From positions 808,501 to 872,500 of the forward strand of contig JARFJB010002033.1 in NCBI GenBank assembly GCA_036346205.1: a stretch of 64,000 bases of DNA, given 5' to 3'. Below the pieces are notes generated by a model. The model worked only from the letters and a program-made list of their open reading frames with translations. It made no database searches and was not told the DNA's origin. Positions 23,156 through 35,208 of the stretch are shown here, in pieces. Position numbers and translations under genes: made by a program. How positions within the stretch are numbered: position 1 is the first letter of the stretch; each line of letters opens with the position of its first letter. The stretch comes from Vesta saturnalis (Eukaryota; Arthropoda; Insecta; Coleoptera; Lampyridae).

Positions 23156-23639
23156 TTTTTTACAAAATTATTAAGTTACTAATATTATTTTTAAAATAAT
23201 TTAATGTAAAAAGCAATATAAAAATGTAATAAACATAATTAAATAAAAAAATGTTTATAAAAAGAGAAATATCGCGATGTTTATATATTCTACTCTCTGT
23301 AGTACAACGCATAAGTCGAAAAACCAGATTTGTAACATTGGATAGTAACACCGCATTGCCAAGTTTACAGGACGCTTTACAATCGATTAAATGGACAAAA
23401 TATACTCCGAGCAATATACGCGCAAGTTATCGCAGCGCCTCTAACGGCTAATACGTTCTACTAATGGTACTAATGGTACTAATAATATACAAATTTGACG
23501 TCCCGCTATTTTTAAAGCGTCCTTCCAAAATTTTGTCAGAAGGCAAGTTATGACTTTCTAACACTATAACACGCCCTATTTTTGTAGGACGCTCTAAAGG
23601 CGGTAAATAAACAATATAGGGACGCTGCAATAATAGTGG

Positions 23640-23641
<2 letters not shown>

Positions 23642-23680
<39 letters not shown>
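23642..23680. repeat. (AT)n microsatellite
   Basis: About 19 AT dinucleotides. Confidence 0.95.
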
Positions 23681-23688
<8 letters not shown>

Positions 23689-24306
23689 ATTTACTTAAGA
23701 AGCCCATTTTAAATATAACCTTTGCACAATAAGAGGTGATATAAACCAATAAAGCTTTGGTACATATTTTTCGTTTTTTCGTATTTGTACGCGTGTATAC
23801 ATAGGGTTATTATGAATAATCCAAGAGGTCAATTGAACACAAATAACGAAGGTTTTTATTTTGGAGACTTAATCACTGTACACTGAAGACAATAAAATGT
23901 TTTGTTCTTTCAGAAAGAATTAAGCTTTAGTGTTTTTACGAGTATAAATATAGGATTAGCATAAATCCAAAATGAAGTCATTTGGACACAAATATTGAAA
24001 GTTTTTTTTATTTTTGATACTTCATTCCTGTTTCAATACAAAAGTAAGGTGTAGTAGTTGTTATTGATAGTGAATTTATTAATTATTGTGGCAACATATT
24101 TGGATCGAAACTAGATTCAGTTAGTGACCTATATAAAAGTGATAGTAAACCTAACGAAAATGATTATTTAAAAGCCATTATTCTAGACAAAAATCATTTT
24201 GATTGCTGTATTATGTGATATGATTAAGTTATTAGTAGAAAAATTAGTTTTCCTGCTACGTCATGTAGTTGCGAATTTTCTAATTACCTAAACTGTGTGA
24301 GTAATG

Positions 24307-24587
24307 ACGAATTACAGTTAAAAATAAATTAAAAGATTCTAAAAATGGACCGCAAGATAGTAATAAACCATTTACATATTATGCAAATGTGTTTGTCATG
24401 AATGAGCGACCTTCGGCTGGTTTGTCTAACGAATCGGAACCTATTCGTAAAGATGATAACAGGCCAATTATTAGTATCAACAATGCCGGTAAAAAATGGG
24501 CAATCAAAAAATCACGACGTTCACGTAGAAAATCACCTGTCCCTGGTACATGTATGTACGGGTGTATGCATAGGAATAGCATGAATC
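24307..24587 (+). other. Unrecognised open frame running into a palindrome
   Basis: The frame is open from a stop near 24306 through GPQDSNKPFTYYANVFVMNE and a basic stretch KKWAIKKSRRSRRKSP. It then enters the inverted repeat at 24588 and stops at 24745. I do not recognise it. It could be an exon remnant or part of a mobile-element protein, or chance. Confidence 0.15.
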
Positions 24588-25372
24588 CAAAAGTTATGGT
24601 CAATTGTACACGAAAATCATTCTCATTTCAACGTCCTGTATACCCTAGACAGAACAACCTAAAAATAATTTTTTCCAGACATAACTTTTTGACATTGGTA
24701 CAGTGTTGCGAAAAAGTGCTATTTCTTTATTATTGCACCTATTGAATATAGAGCGAGCCAAAAATCGCTCTGTATTTTATTTTAAAAAGTGAAAATATAC
24801 TTTATGTTCTTTCATTTTTATTAAGCGCTCCCTATAGCTAAAATCGTTAATTTCTGAGATATTTTCAATTTAATAACAGAAAGAGATTTTTTTAAAAATT
24901 CTATTATAACAAGTTAGCCGTGAACAAATAAAAGTGTGGCAAATTATTATAAAAAATTCCAAAAACATCGCTTATTAAGACAAAATTCTTATAAAATTAA
25001 TCACAGCCAACTTGTTATAATAGAAATCTTTAAAAAATCTCTTTTTGTTATTAAATTGAAAATATCTCTGAAATTAACAATTTTAGCTATAGGGAGTGCT
25101 TAATAAAAATGAAAGAACATAAAGCGTATTTTCACTTTTTAAAATAAAATACAGGGTGATTCATTTGAAAAAATTGACAAAATCATGTGTTCGAGTTTTG
25201 GCTCGCTTTATATTCAATTGGTGCAATAATAAAGAAATAGCACTTTCTCGTAACACTGTACCAATGTCAAAAAGTTATGCCTGGAAAAAATTATTGTTAG
25301 GTTGCCCTGTCTACGGTATACAGGACGTCGAAATGAGAATGATTTTTGTGTACAATGGACCATAACTTTTGA
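24588..25372. mobile_element. Large palindrome, about 785 bp (foldback element)
   Basis: The left arm from AAAAGTTATGGTCAATTGTA (24590) is the reverse complement of the right arm ending TACAATGGACCATAACTTTT (25371). The centre is near 24965. Matched blocks continue inward, for example AAAGTGCTATTTCTTTATTA and its complement, and GCGCTCCCTATAGCTAAAAT and its complement. The left arm lacks about 40 bp present on the right, including the CAGGGTG motif at 25153-25159. No coding sequence is seen. Confidence 0.8.
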
Positions 25373-25632
25373 AATACCTTGTATAACGTAATGAAACCCT
25401 ATATTGGAAGTATGAGGGAGATGAGCTTAATCTAAATTTGAAATAATATATAGGGTTTAAAAAAAAGTATGTTTGGTTCACCCTGGTAATATGTAACATT
25501 CTGTAAATACGAAAATAATGTTATAATGTGAAGTTTGAAGCTGCCAATAATTTTTGTAAATAACTTTTTTTGATATCACCTTTAATAACGGATATATCGT
25601 ACTTCGACGCACTAATGCCGCACTATGTACAT

Positions 25633-26726
25633 AACTGGTTATCATAAAGTAAGGGATATATTTCCATTTATTATATATTTTTAACAAATAAAATTAATAA
25701 CAAGAAGTAAATGGAATCTAGCTGCTAAAATAATGGGATTTGTGATGTCAAACGCTTCAATATGACCTCCATTTTGTTGTAAAATTACCAACAGTTCCTC
25801 CAAATGGTATACAGCACTATGGTTGAATTGCACGATTTTTCTCCCTAATACTGTCCTTTAATTCCTCCAGCGCTGTTGGACGTGTTCTAGGCACCAAATC
25901 TTTTAAATAACCCCACAGCTAGTAATCAGCTGGGTTAATATCAGGCGACCATTGTGGCCATAAATATGCAAAATGTCTGCTTATAACACGATCTTGAAAA
26001 ACCGCAGTTTTAATTCCTTCGTACTCGTTTTGCAACTGTGGAATCCCTTAACAATTGCAGGTATCGTTAGGTAACAGTTACAGATACGGTTTCCCCAATC
26101 TGTATTACCGTGAAAAAGTATGGACCAATGATGAAATTAGCTGTGAAACAGAACCAAACGGCGACTTTATTGCCATGAAGACATTGCTGAACGATCTCAT
26201 GTGGATTTTCTGTTGACCATATTCGACAGTTTTGAGTATTCACTCCACCATTAAGAGAGAAATGGGCCTCATCTGTCCATAAAATACGGGATAACCATTC
26301 AGGTTCAATTTCCATCTTTCCTTTAATTCACACAGCAGTTGCAGCTTATAGGGATACATTTTTAGGATTTTTCGTAAAATTTTCCAATCCGTGGTGTATG
26401 GCATTTGCAATCGTTTTGATATCGCATTCACAATGCTGATTCCTAGCGGATTAATATTGGCTACGTTTTGATTTTCCTGAAGAACTTCTGCAACTTGGAC
26501 ATCACTCATCCTTGGTCTTCGTGATCTCGGAAGGTCAGCTACAGACCCTCCTCTTTCAAATTTGCTAATCAAATTATGTACCAATAGTCACAATTCTTTT
26601 GTTTTCCATAGATACACTAAATTTTGTTATGTAGCATAACTAGATTCGATTTACTTTTTGTTATTAATTTGATTTGTTAAAAATATATAATAAGTTAAAA
26701 TATATCCCTTACTTTATAATAACCCC

Positions 26727-26727
<1 letters not shown>
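25633..26727 (-). mobile_element. DUF4817-type DDE transposon with about 90-bp TIRs
   Basis: The left arm (25633-25725, GGTTATCATAAAGTAAGGGA onward) matches the complement of 26640-26727 (ending TCCCTTACTTTATAATAACC). A decayed minus-strand transposase fills the interior. The right end abuts the ATGT/AT microsatellite, so a target duplication cannot be read. Confidence 0.7.
25681..26609 (-). pseudogene. DUF4817-type transposase pseudogene
   Basis: On the minus strand, LISKFERGGSVADLPRSRRP is the classical linker after the helix-turn-helix. Then come EPEWLSRILWTDEAHFSLNG, containing the first catalytic aspartate, and VAVWFCFTANFIIGPYFF. A degraded segment matches the W..PDLNP-type region, and the C-terminal QQNGGHIEAF lies near 25765. 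Stops and frameshifts interrupt it throughout. If the last segment is read on, the stop falls at 25681-25683 inside the left inverted repeat. Confidence 0.75.

Positions 26728-26728
<1 letters not shown>

Positions 26729-26804
<76 letters not shown>
26729..26804. repeat. (ATGT)n followed by (AT)n compound microsatellite
   Basis: About eight ATGT units pass directly into about 21 AT units. It borders the right end of the upstream transposon. Confidence 0.95.
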
Positions 26805-26806
<2 letters not shown>

Positions 26807-28010
26807 CTGGAATTTATTGCGAACTTCACATTGAATATGCACGCGAATAAGCTTCACTCGGGTCCAATTCAACTACATTAAACTACTAATCACAGGAACT
26901 AATTTTCATTATAGGCCAGTTAATGTTACATCAGTTTGATTATTTTATCCCTACCACTATAAACCCCTTTTTACATAATTCAAATACTTACCTTTTGGGT
27001 TTTTAATGGTGTACATTTTTATATTTATACAAATCTATACGTTTTGATAACACTTGCAGTTATCGTCGTCAGTAGTGGTAATTTTTTTCAGAATTGTTTA
27101 TACTACACTCTTATTTTGTCGTAAACGGTAAATAAAACAAAAACTTAACGCTAGCAACAGAAAAACAAACGTTATTTAATGGTTAGGGTTATTTCTGTTA
27201 CCAACGAAGATTATACAGTATCACAAAACTATGAATCAAATAAGAACCATCGGTCACTAAACTAAATGGTTTACTATGCGCTAAATCACCGGCCATGAGT
27301 TAATTAGGTGTTTTTTATAGAAGCCTTATGTTAAAAAAGTCGTGTTTGAGTTAAATATAACGTAGTGCAAATCGCTTAAACTAGATAATTTAAAAGTCGT
27401 GTATTCATTAGTATAATTTGTATGTTTCACCTTATCTGAAACCATTGAATGTACATGAAATGACATATACGTTTGTTGCACATTTCCGTTAATGTAGTAA
27501 TCAACTATTTTACAAAATGGGAAATATTTTTGAAAATAAGTGGAAATAAAAAGATATTATGTGGAACTGGTGTTTGTATTAGCTGTACATATTTAAACCT
27601 AGTAGTATAAATAATTATTTTGGCAGGTACACAGATACAATTTGAAAGTTTTACAAGATTCGCTCATTTTAAAATTTGTTAACAAGAATAATTTAGAAAA
27701 ATCACATCAAGACATTTATTAGTAAACAATTAATTAGTACTTAATTACATTTGTACAAATACATGTAGGTAGTATTAGACTACAATTTTAGGTCAAAACA
27801 ATTTAGAACGATATTGTTAACATAGGTCGTAAACTAGAAAACGTATGACCATAAAGTATTACTTCCTTACACTTACTTATTCATTACAGGTAATCTTCTA
27901 CGCCTATAGAGTAAATTACCCACTCTAAAAAAGATTTAAAACAGGCTCAGTTTTAAGAGTCATTTGTTAGCTTACTTATGTAGCAAATTAAAGATTTTGA
28001 GGTCATCACT
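26805..28010. other. Gene-free AT-rich interval
   Basis: No coding or repeat signal could be supported in this interval. Confidence 0.45.
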
Positions 28011-28565
28011 CAAATTTAAAATTTTTCACTTTTTTGTAGCAACCATTTGTTGGTCGTTTGTTGACTATTTTTTGTTGTTTGTTGGTTATTAGTACTTCCT
28101 CGATAAAAATTTTAACATTAAGCGAAAAGTACCCCCACCCCCACCAAAATTAAAATTTTTCATTTCTTTTTGTTGGCTATTTCTTGACGTTTGTAGGTTA
28201 TTAGTATTTTCTCAATTTAGATATGAAGTGAGTTCTCTTTTGTTCGTTGGTCGTTGTTGGTGCCAAAAACAGACACCAACACACGACCAACAGAAGAAAA
28301 GAAAATGTTAACATTGGGGGTGCTAATTTCAAATTAAATTAAAAAAATTAATTGGAAAAATATTTATAACGACCAAACGACCAAAAATAGCCCACAAGCA
28401 CCAATCAACGAACAAGAAACGATTGTAACTGTAATAAATTAAAAATTTTGCCCCTGGGGTATAGCTTCACACCTTGATTAGATAATTTAATTGAAAAAAT
28501 ACTAATAGCTAACCATCGACCAGAAATAGCCAACAAACACTAACTATCGACTATAACAAAACAAT
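28011..28565. repeat. Inverted set of about 130-150-bp repeat units
   Basis: Units carrying TTGTTGGTTATTAGTA occur in one orientation at about 28070 and 28190. Units carrying the complement (TACTAATAGCTAACC, AAAATAGCC.ACAA) occur from about 28360 to 28545. The switch point is near 28270, where TTGTTGGTGCC faces GACACCAAC. The same unit recurs at 32285-32605 beyond the LINE. Confidence 0.6.
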
Positions 28566-29261
28566 TTTAATCTTAGGGAAGCTGCTGTACTAAATCCAGT
28601 AACTACACAGTCCAAAAGTTTCAGTACCACACAATAAAAAATTCTAGATCATAGTATATGCAAACGACCAGGACGTAAGAGATTCCAGCTTTAATAAAAA
28701 TTTTCCGTGATAGCGTCAACTTTTGGTTAGTAAATATGATGTGTATAGTGACTAAATGGATCTTTAAAGATTTTTACTGCTTTAAAGACATATCATTGCA
28801 ATAACATACTAAAGAAATTACATAAAACTATAATCATTACAAACTGAATTGTTTAAATTGAGACTCGAGTTATATAGGGCCAACAATCCAGCCTTTTAAC
28901 ATTATATATAAGAATCACATTCTCTCTTTTCAGTATAAGCATGGTTGCAGTAGAATTATTATTTCACCTCACATAATACTATTACACTTTACATAACCAA
29001 AAATAAGACGTTAACGGTTAATAATGACTAACAAATTGACCTTATAAATACATAGTTCCACAAGTCAACGGTAGGGTGGAATAAATTCGCGCTCTGTAGG
29101 TTGAATTTGGAGAAAAACTAGATATGCCGGTGAATATGGTTTTATGACAGATTATAAAAATATTTACAGTTATACAGGACGCGCGTAAAAACTAAAACCA
29201 CAAAAATAATTTTGAAAGAAAATATTCATGTTTTGAATAATATTTATGTTTGATATAGGAA
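28566..29261. other. Gene-free interval
   Basis: AT-rich sequence with no recognised feature. Confidence 0.4.
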
Positions 29262-29599
29262 CTAAACCCCACGGAGGTTTGCTAGTCCCCTACTGGGCGC
29301 CTCCTCACGTGGCGGATAGAGGAATGCCTCCCAGATATGGGTGATACCGGGGAAATCAAATACCCGGTGCGGACCAAAACTCGCAAAGCAGCGTCTGACC
29401 CAGAATGGGCGGCTGATTAAAAACTCACCAACCCGTCTGACAAGTTTTGATGTCAAATAACCCGCTGCTTAAAACATGTCGAAATTCAAAACAAAAGGAT
29501 TAGAATCCCAGGTGGGTAGAGACAATGACTCACAATCTCACACCAGCAAGCATCAAGGATTCTGGGGGAGGCAAAAATTCGACAAAGAACTCAACAAAA

Positions 29600-30320
29600 G
29601 GAAACATTGGGACATATAATATAAGATCTATGAATGAAGACTCAAAAATACACGAGCTAGAAGAACTATCACATACATAATGGGATATCGTTGGTGTAGC
29701 AGAGGTAACAAGAAAGGGAGAACAAAAACTACAACTAAAATCAGGAAATGTGGTGTACTATAAAGGCAACGAGGACAACACCAATAACGGTGTAGGATTT
29801 ATTATAAACAAGAGAATCACTAAACACATACAAACAACCAAAGGCATATCAGACCGAGTAACATATACCATACTGAAAATGAAACGAACATCTTTGAAAA
29901 TTATACAAGTATACGCCCCAATAAGCACAGATACGGATGAAGAGATAGAAAATTTCTATGAAGAAGTAACAACTGGGTTAACATTAATAATAGGAGACTT
30001 TAACGGCAAACTAGGGAAAAAACTAAGCAAAGAAGAAAACAAAATAGGAACATATGGATATGAGGACAGAAACGATAGAGGACACACATTGATGACCTAC
30101 CTGGAAGAAAAACAACTATTTGCAATGAATTCGTTCTTTAACAAAAAAACCGCAAAGAAAATGGACATGGATAAGCCCCAATGGCAGAGTAAAAATCGAA
30201 ATAGACTATATTCTGTCAACAAATAAAACCATTATAAACGACGTTACAGTTATAAATCAGTTCTCGACGGGTAGCGATCATAGAATGGTCCGAGCAAAAA
30301 TAACTATACACAATTGACTT
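29600..30320 (+). pseudogene. LINE endonuclease domain (RTE-like)
   Basis: In order the plus strand gives IGTYNIRSMNEDSKIHELEE, a stop, DIVGVAEVTRKGE, GVGFIINKRI, KIIQVYAPISTDTDEEIENF, LIIGDFNGKLGK and STGSDHRMVRAK. These are the N, E, GDFN and SDH blocks of the exonuclease-endonuclease-phosphatase fold used to nick target DNA. The longest uninterrupted piece is 29750-30226. A frame change occurs near 30185 before the SDH block. Confidence 0.85.
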
Positions 30321-30699
30321 GAAACAATAAAGAAAATTCAGAATAAGCAAAAGCTGGACATGGTAAAACTGAAAGAAAAAAAAACAAACACATAAAAACA
30401 GAATAAACGAACTGGTACCCAACACTACTAATCTGGAGAAAGAACATATTAATGAATTGAACGAGCTACTAACCGACACACTAACGAGAGCGAGAAAAGA
30501 AGTAGGACAAACAAAAATAGAGAAAGAACGATATATATTCCAAGAAACAAAAAGCTGAATGAGTAAAAGAAGAACATTACTAATGGAAGGAAACAGAGAA
30601 TCAACGGAATATAAGGTCATAAACAAAACCATTAGAAAGAATATCAGAGAGACACAGAGGAAAATACAAGAAGAAAAATTGAGAAAACAATTGAACTGA

Positions 30700-32105
30700 A
30701 TAAGAACATGAAATGCCTAAAACCCAAGCTTGGAAATATACAACTAAACAACATAAAAAACAAGGATGGAATAGAACCTTACGATATAAAAGAGATCATA
30801 CAAATAACACAAGAATACTATTCCAATCTTTATGACACAAAACAAAAACCATCACAAGAAATACTCAATAAATTACAAATAAAAATAAAAAATGTCAATT
30901 CAGACCTACAACCAGAAAACAGTAAGAGTGAAATCCGGAGCGCACTAAAACCAATGAAAAATAACAAAACACCCGGAAAAGATGGGATAACCGTAGAGAT
31001 GTTAAGAAATGGAGGAAAAATCATAATAGACGTTTTACACATATTATTGAATAAAATACTTAACACTCAAAACATACCAAACATCTGGAACGAGGGAATA
31101 ACGAAAGGAGACAAAAAAGACCTAAGGACCACAGGCCCATAACTCTACTCAACGTAATGTACAAACTACATATTAACAAAAATACTGGAAAACAGATTAA
31201 CATCTAAACTAGATAACTATCAAGCAAAAGAACAAGCTGATTCAGAAAAGGCTTCAGCACACAAGATCATATGCTTACGATGATGATATTAATTAAAAAG
31301 GCTAACGAATATCAAATACCGCTATACATGGACTTCGAGAAAGCCTTTGACAGCATCGAGCACTGACACTAACGGAACAAACTGAACTCATTAAGATAAA
31401 ACGGGGAGTAAGACGGGGAGATACTATATCTCCCAAATTATTCAACCAAGCATTAGAAGACATCTCAGGAACCTCAAATGGGAAAAAAGGCGTATCAATA
31501 TAAACGGACAATATCTAAATCACCTACGATACGCAGATGATATTGTGCTGATAACAATGAATCAACAAAAATAGAATTGAAGATGAATCTTAATAAAACC
31601 AAAACGATCTCAAACCAAAAAGAGGAAGTGATAATTACAGTAGCACAAACAAAAATACAACAAATAATAGAATACATATACTTAAGACAGCTTGTGAAAC
31701 TAAATAAAGAAAACCAAACAGAAGAAATAAAAAGAAGACTAGCATGGGCGTCTTTTGGAAAACTTTCATATATTCTGCGGAATAAGAAATATCCACAATA
31801 TCTAAAAACAAGAGTGTTCGAGCAATGTATACTCCCTGTCCTCACGTACGGTTCGCAAAACTGGACAATCACGAAGGACAACATAGAAAAAATGCTACAA
31901 CACAAAGATCTGCGGAGAGGCAGATGCCAAATATCAAATTAAGTGACCGTAAAAGAAATACCCGGATCCGTAACAAAACAAAAGACGATAGATGGAGTAA
32001 GATAATTATACATGCTGGACCAAGGTGGATGGACCAGGATAGCGAAACATGGAAAAAAGAGGGGGAGGCCTATGCCAAAGGTGGACGTTTGGGGCTGATT
32101 AGATA
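30700..32105 (+). pseudogene. LINE reverse transcriptase (RTE-like)
   Basis: Blocks in order: MKNNKTPGKDGITVEMLRNG, KILNTQNIPNIWNEG, PITLLNVMYKL, QAGFRKGFST-like sequence near 31235, YMDFEKAFDSIEH-like sequence near 31325, RGVRRGDTISPKLFNQALED, LRYADDIVLIT near 31540, and the C-terminal VFEQCILPVLTYGSQNWT near 31820. The interval between the FEKAFDSIEH block and RGVRRGD is too short, so about 40 residues have been lost. The Y-A-D-D catalytic box is intact, but multiple stops and shifts make the copy dead. Confidence 0.85.
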
Positions 32106-32284
32106 GATAGATAGAGAGGAACTACTTAGTGATTGATAGAACTAACCAATTTTACAAAATAGTACACACATAAGAAAACAATTATTTTAAATGGGGCAAT
32201 TTATATATTAAGTCACTCGATCGAGCTCTAGCAATCTTTTAATTTTTTAAGATGCGTTTCATTAATACATTCGATAGCTAGCAA

Positions 32285-32605
32285 AAGTTTCACGCCTCAA
32301 TTACAAAAAATAGTCAACAAATACCAACAAACCACGAAATATTTTTTGACCAGCAAAGTGCCACAAAAAAAAATTAAACTTGGGGGCGAACTTCATACCT
32401 AAATTAAAAAAGATTATTGAGAAAATACTAATAACCAACGCGCGACAACAATAGTCAACAAACGATTGCAAATAATATTAACCTTGGGAGGCTAACTTTA
32501 CGTCGAAACAAAAAAATTTAATTGTAAAAATACTAATAACCAACAGCGTCAAAAAGTATCCAACAAAAAACATAATTTGAGGGGTTAACTTCACACCGGT
32601 CGTCC
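32285..32605. repeat. About 130-bp repeat units, same family as 28.3-28.6 kb
   Basis: Phrases such as AAAATACTAATAACCAAC, AATAGTCAACAAACGATTG and GGGGGCGAACTTCATACC recur at spacings near 120-135 bp. They are in the orientation of the right half of the 28011-28565 block. The family therefore lies on both sides of the LINE. Confidence 0.55.
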
Positions 32606-33049
32606 GTCTAGACAGATATGTAAAGTATTTTGTAATGTAAAGTATATGGGTGCAATCATGTTTGAGGACGAGAACGAATATTTGGCAGTTTGACACTTGC
32701 GTTTGCCAGCTGAAACACCGTTTTAAACCATTCTTGACTTATGACTGCAGCCCGATGGTAAGTATTTAGATCAATGAACATGGTAAGGCTGGTTAGTTTC
32801 TCAAGAGTATGTTTGCCAGTGAATAGAAACACATATAAAAAAAGATGTATATAGCGAGTGTTAATGAGTTAATGAGTGCTAAGCATTATAAGTTGAATTC
32901 TCAGATTTGACAACTTCGATCGCCTGTAGATCCAAAAACCGAGATCATTGAGACTCCCGGCCATTATGACTTTTGATCAGGGCGACCAGAAGAACATTTT
33001 CCCAAAGACTGAACACAATCGACCGAAACCCATTTTCCTATAAAAAAAC

Positions 33050-33820
33050 TGCGGGGTACTTTGGTGTATAGTGATGAAACTTACTTACACAGTAGCCATA
33101 CTGTACCGAAAACATAGGGCAATGGAAGAAACCGTTGTTTGAAACCTCCTGTTACTAAACGCCAACGATTAATTATGGTTCATAGTGGAGGAAAAGAAGG
33201 CTTCATTCCTAATGCTCTTTTAATGTTTAAATCAGGACAGAAAACAGGAGACTAGCATGATGACATGAACCACACCAAATACCAATGGGTAAAAGAAGAA
33301 AAGTAATACCAAACTTACCTACAAATTCATTGTGATAGACAATCTATCATATCATAATGTAAGTACAGAAGCTGCACCCACATCAGCTTGGAAAAAAGGT
33401 GACATGCAGGCTTGGCTTTCTGAGAGAGGAATAATTTATGAAGCTACTGCATTGAAAGTCGAGTTATACGAGAAAATTAAAGAGCAGAAACCACAAAATA
33501 AAACATATATTCTAGACAATGGCTGACAATACCTGAAAATGGTCATGCCATCGTCTTCCTTCGTACTGCCCTGAATTAAATCCCATTGAAAAATATGGGG
33601 AATTGTGAAAAATCGGATAGCAGCAAGGAATGTGACGTTAAAATGGAAGATGTTAGGCAATTGGAAAATGAAAAATTTGAAAAAATTATACCTGAGAATT
33701 GGAAAAAAGTGATATTGGATGATGTTAACCGAACTGATAATAAATAATAATGACAGTAACGAATCTGATTTGTCAATTTCATCTGACGATGACGATTTAG
33801 ATTGTGAACCATTACAATGA
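33050..33820 (+). pseudogene. DDE transposase (DDE_3/Tc1-like) pseudogene
   Basis: Plus-strand pieces are VYSDETYLHSSHTVPKT (first catalytic Asp), KEGFIPNALLMFKSGQKTGD, then in another frame IDNLSYHNVSTEAAPTSAWK (second Asp), DMQAWLSERGI and KVELYEKI. A degraded LNPIEK followed by WGIVKNRIA (third acidic residue E) comes next, and an acidic tail SDLSISSDDDDLD ends at a stop at 33818-33820. This matches insect transposases with the IDNASYHN and PYHC.LNPIE.IW hallmarks. The N-terminal helix-turn-helix is not recognisable upstream. Confidence 0.75.
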
Positions 33821-33834
33821 CATTAAAATAAAAC

Positions 33835-34735
33835 ATTTAAATCAGTTTTTAGAATCAATTTGTCATTAATCAGAAATCGATATGGTATATTTGTTAAATA
33901 ACATTAGTGAAAACAAATTACATGTATGACTGCATAGTTTATTATTATTATAAATGCGTACATATTCAGCTCATAAGCCACTTACACAATTTTGCTGTAA
34001 GCTGCTGACATCCTTGAATGTACGCTTTAATAGAACATCACAAATGCATTATAATGAAAAAAAGAACTTATTTAACTTAATGCTAGAAATCACATTGCAT
34101 TCTAATTTTAGAGTAGAAACATTGAGTAATGATGTCAATGGTAGAAACTTATTTCAGATTATATATCACCGAATTATTCCTTTTCATATGGAACCACTCA
34201 CCATGTCATTTTATAAAGCAATAATGAATACATACCTACATACAATTTTCCAAAAATGAATATCATTGCATTTAACTTTTAAGCAACTAAATCTGCATAA
34301 CAATACAGACTACATAAAATTCCAGAAATGCTTCTACGTTATGATGTACCTATTGCTTTTTAAGACTCAAATCTGTATATATTCATCTAAAGTACAGCAA
34401 ATAATGAATAAAGATCGTCATGCAATGCATACAACGCATGCAACGATGTCAATAAACATCAAAGGAAGTATCGAAACATCTGCTTCTACGGTGTGAAGTA
34501 TTTTTTTTTTTTTGGATCCCAAATGTGCATGTAAATGAGATCTCAATTCATCTAAAATACAATAAATAATGAGTAAACATTTTCATTTAATACACATATT
34601 TACATACACATCACGTAGAATTGAAAGCAACTATCGTAAGGGGTAGCGACCGGAACATCTATTTAAAGTTGATGTTGAAGTTCATGCTTTTGCCCGAGTG
34701 TAACTCGGGATCGGTTGATGTTTCTTTTGCACGCG
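33835..34735. other. Gene-free interval
   Basis: Open frames at 33954-34259 and 34266-34496 are unrecognised and AT-driven. Short phrases recur (AAATAATGA.TAAA, TCATCTAAA.TACA near 34385 and 34550), suggesting a small old duplication of about 165 bp. Confidence 0.35.
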
Positions 34736-34736
34736 T

Positions 34737-35098
34737 CCGAGTCAAAGGAACATAGGATGAGGATGGTGCTAATGTGTGATGTCATCATAGCTAATATAAA
34801 CAGATATTTTATAAATGGTTTAAATACCACTTACAATGTACATCTGCTAGAGCACTAGTGATGTAGCGGTAGGAGTCGTCCTCGACGCTTTTGGTGCGGG
34901 TTCGATTCCCGGCTCGTGCAGTTTTTTTCTCTTAGGTACTACAGTAGTTTTGTTTATCTAATCTACTTTTGTTAGGTTGTTGTAGTTTTGTTTATCTAAT
35001 CCAATTATGTTAGGTTACAGTAGTTTTGTTGTTCTTATCTAAAATAGCTGACGTCACACATCGGCACCATCCTCATCCTATGTTCCTTTGTCTCCTAA
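34737..35098. mobile_element. MITE with about 50-bp TIRs carrying a tRNA-like core
   Basis: The left end AAAGGAACATAGGATGAGGA (34744) is matched by the complement TCCTCATCCTATGTTCCTTT (35070-35089). Pairing runs inward to GTGTGATGTCATC and its counterpart GACGTCACAC. The interior contains a tRNA-like segment at 34852-34920. It also has a tandem duplication of TAGTTTTGTTTATCTAATC (about 34946 and 34985). No protein is encoded. Confidence 0.75.
34852..34920 (+). tRNA. tRNA-like sequence (pseudo-tRNA or SINE head)
   Basis: The acceptor-like ends GCACTAG (34852-34858) and CTCGTGC (34913-34919) pair at six of seven positions. A D-arm-like AGCGGTAGGA and a T arm CGGG-TTCGATT-CCCG with B box GGTTCGATTCC are present. 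A T-run terminator follows at 34922-34928. The anticodon arm is irregular (GTCG TCCT CGAC, or a mismatched five-bp stem), so a working tRNA is unlikely. It lies inside a MITE, so I read it as a captured or SINE-derived tRNA relic. Confidence 0.4.
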
Positions 35099-35208
35099 AA
35101 TAATGTGGTTTATGCTTGCACGCCCGAACTAGAATCGCCCGAATCCAAAATTGAATACAATTTGGCCCGTTTTCCATAATATAAATAAAAAGTGTAGTGA
35201 GTTATATA

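Larger units (their letters stand above)
29262..32118 (+). mobile_element. RTE-like LINE, near full length but inactivated
   Basis: A G/C-richer 5' untranslated region (29262-29460, with GGATAGAGGAATGCCTCCCA) precedes an endonuclease and then a reverse transcriptase on the plus strand. The element ends in a TAGA-type simple tail (GATTAGATAGATAGATAGAG, 32097-32116). The structure and the craniofacial-development-protein-2-like endonuclease wording suggest the RTE/BovB-like group. Stops, frameshifts and an internal deletion break the single long frame into pieces. Confidence 0.85.

Noticed and set aside
34852..34920. Functional tRNA-Glu (CTC-like anticodon)
   Set aside because: The anticodon arm is mismatched or too short, the total length is slightly low, and it sits inside a MITE.
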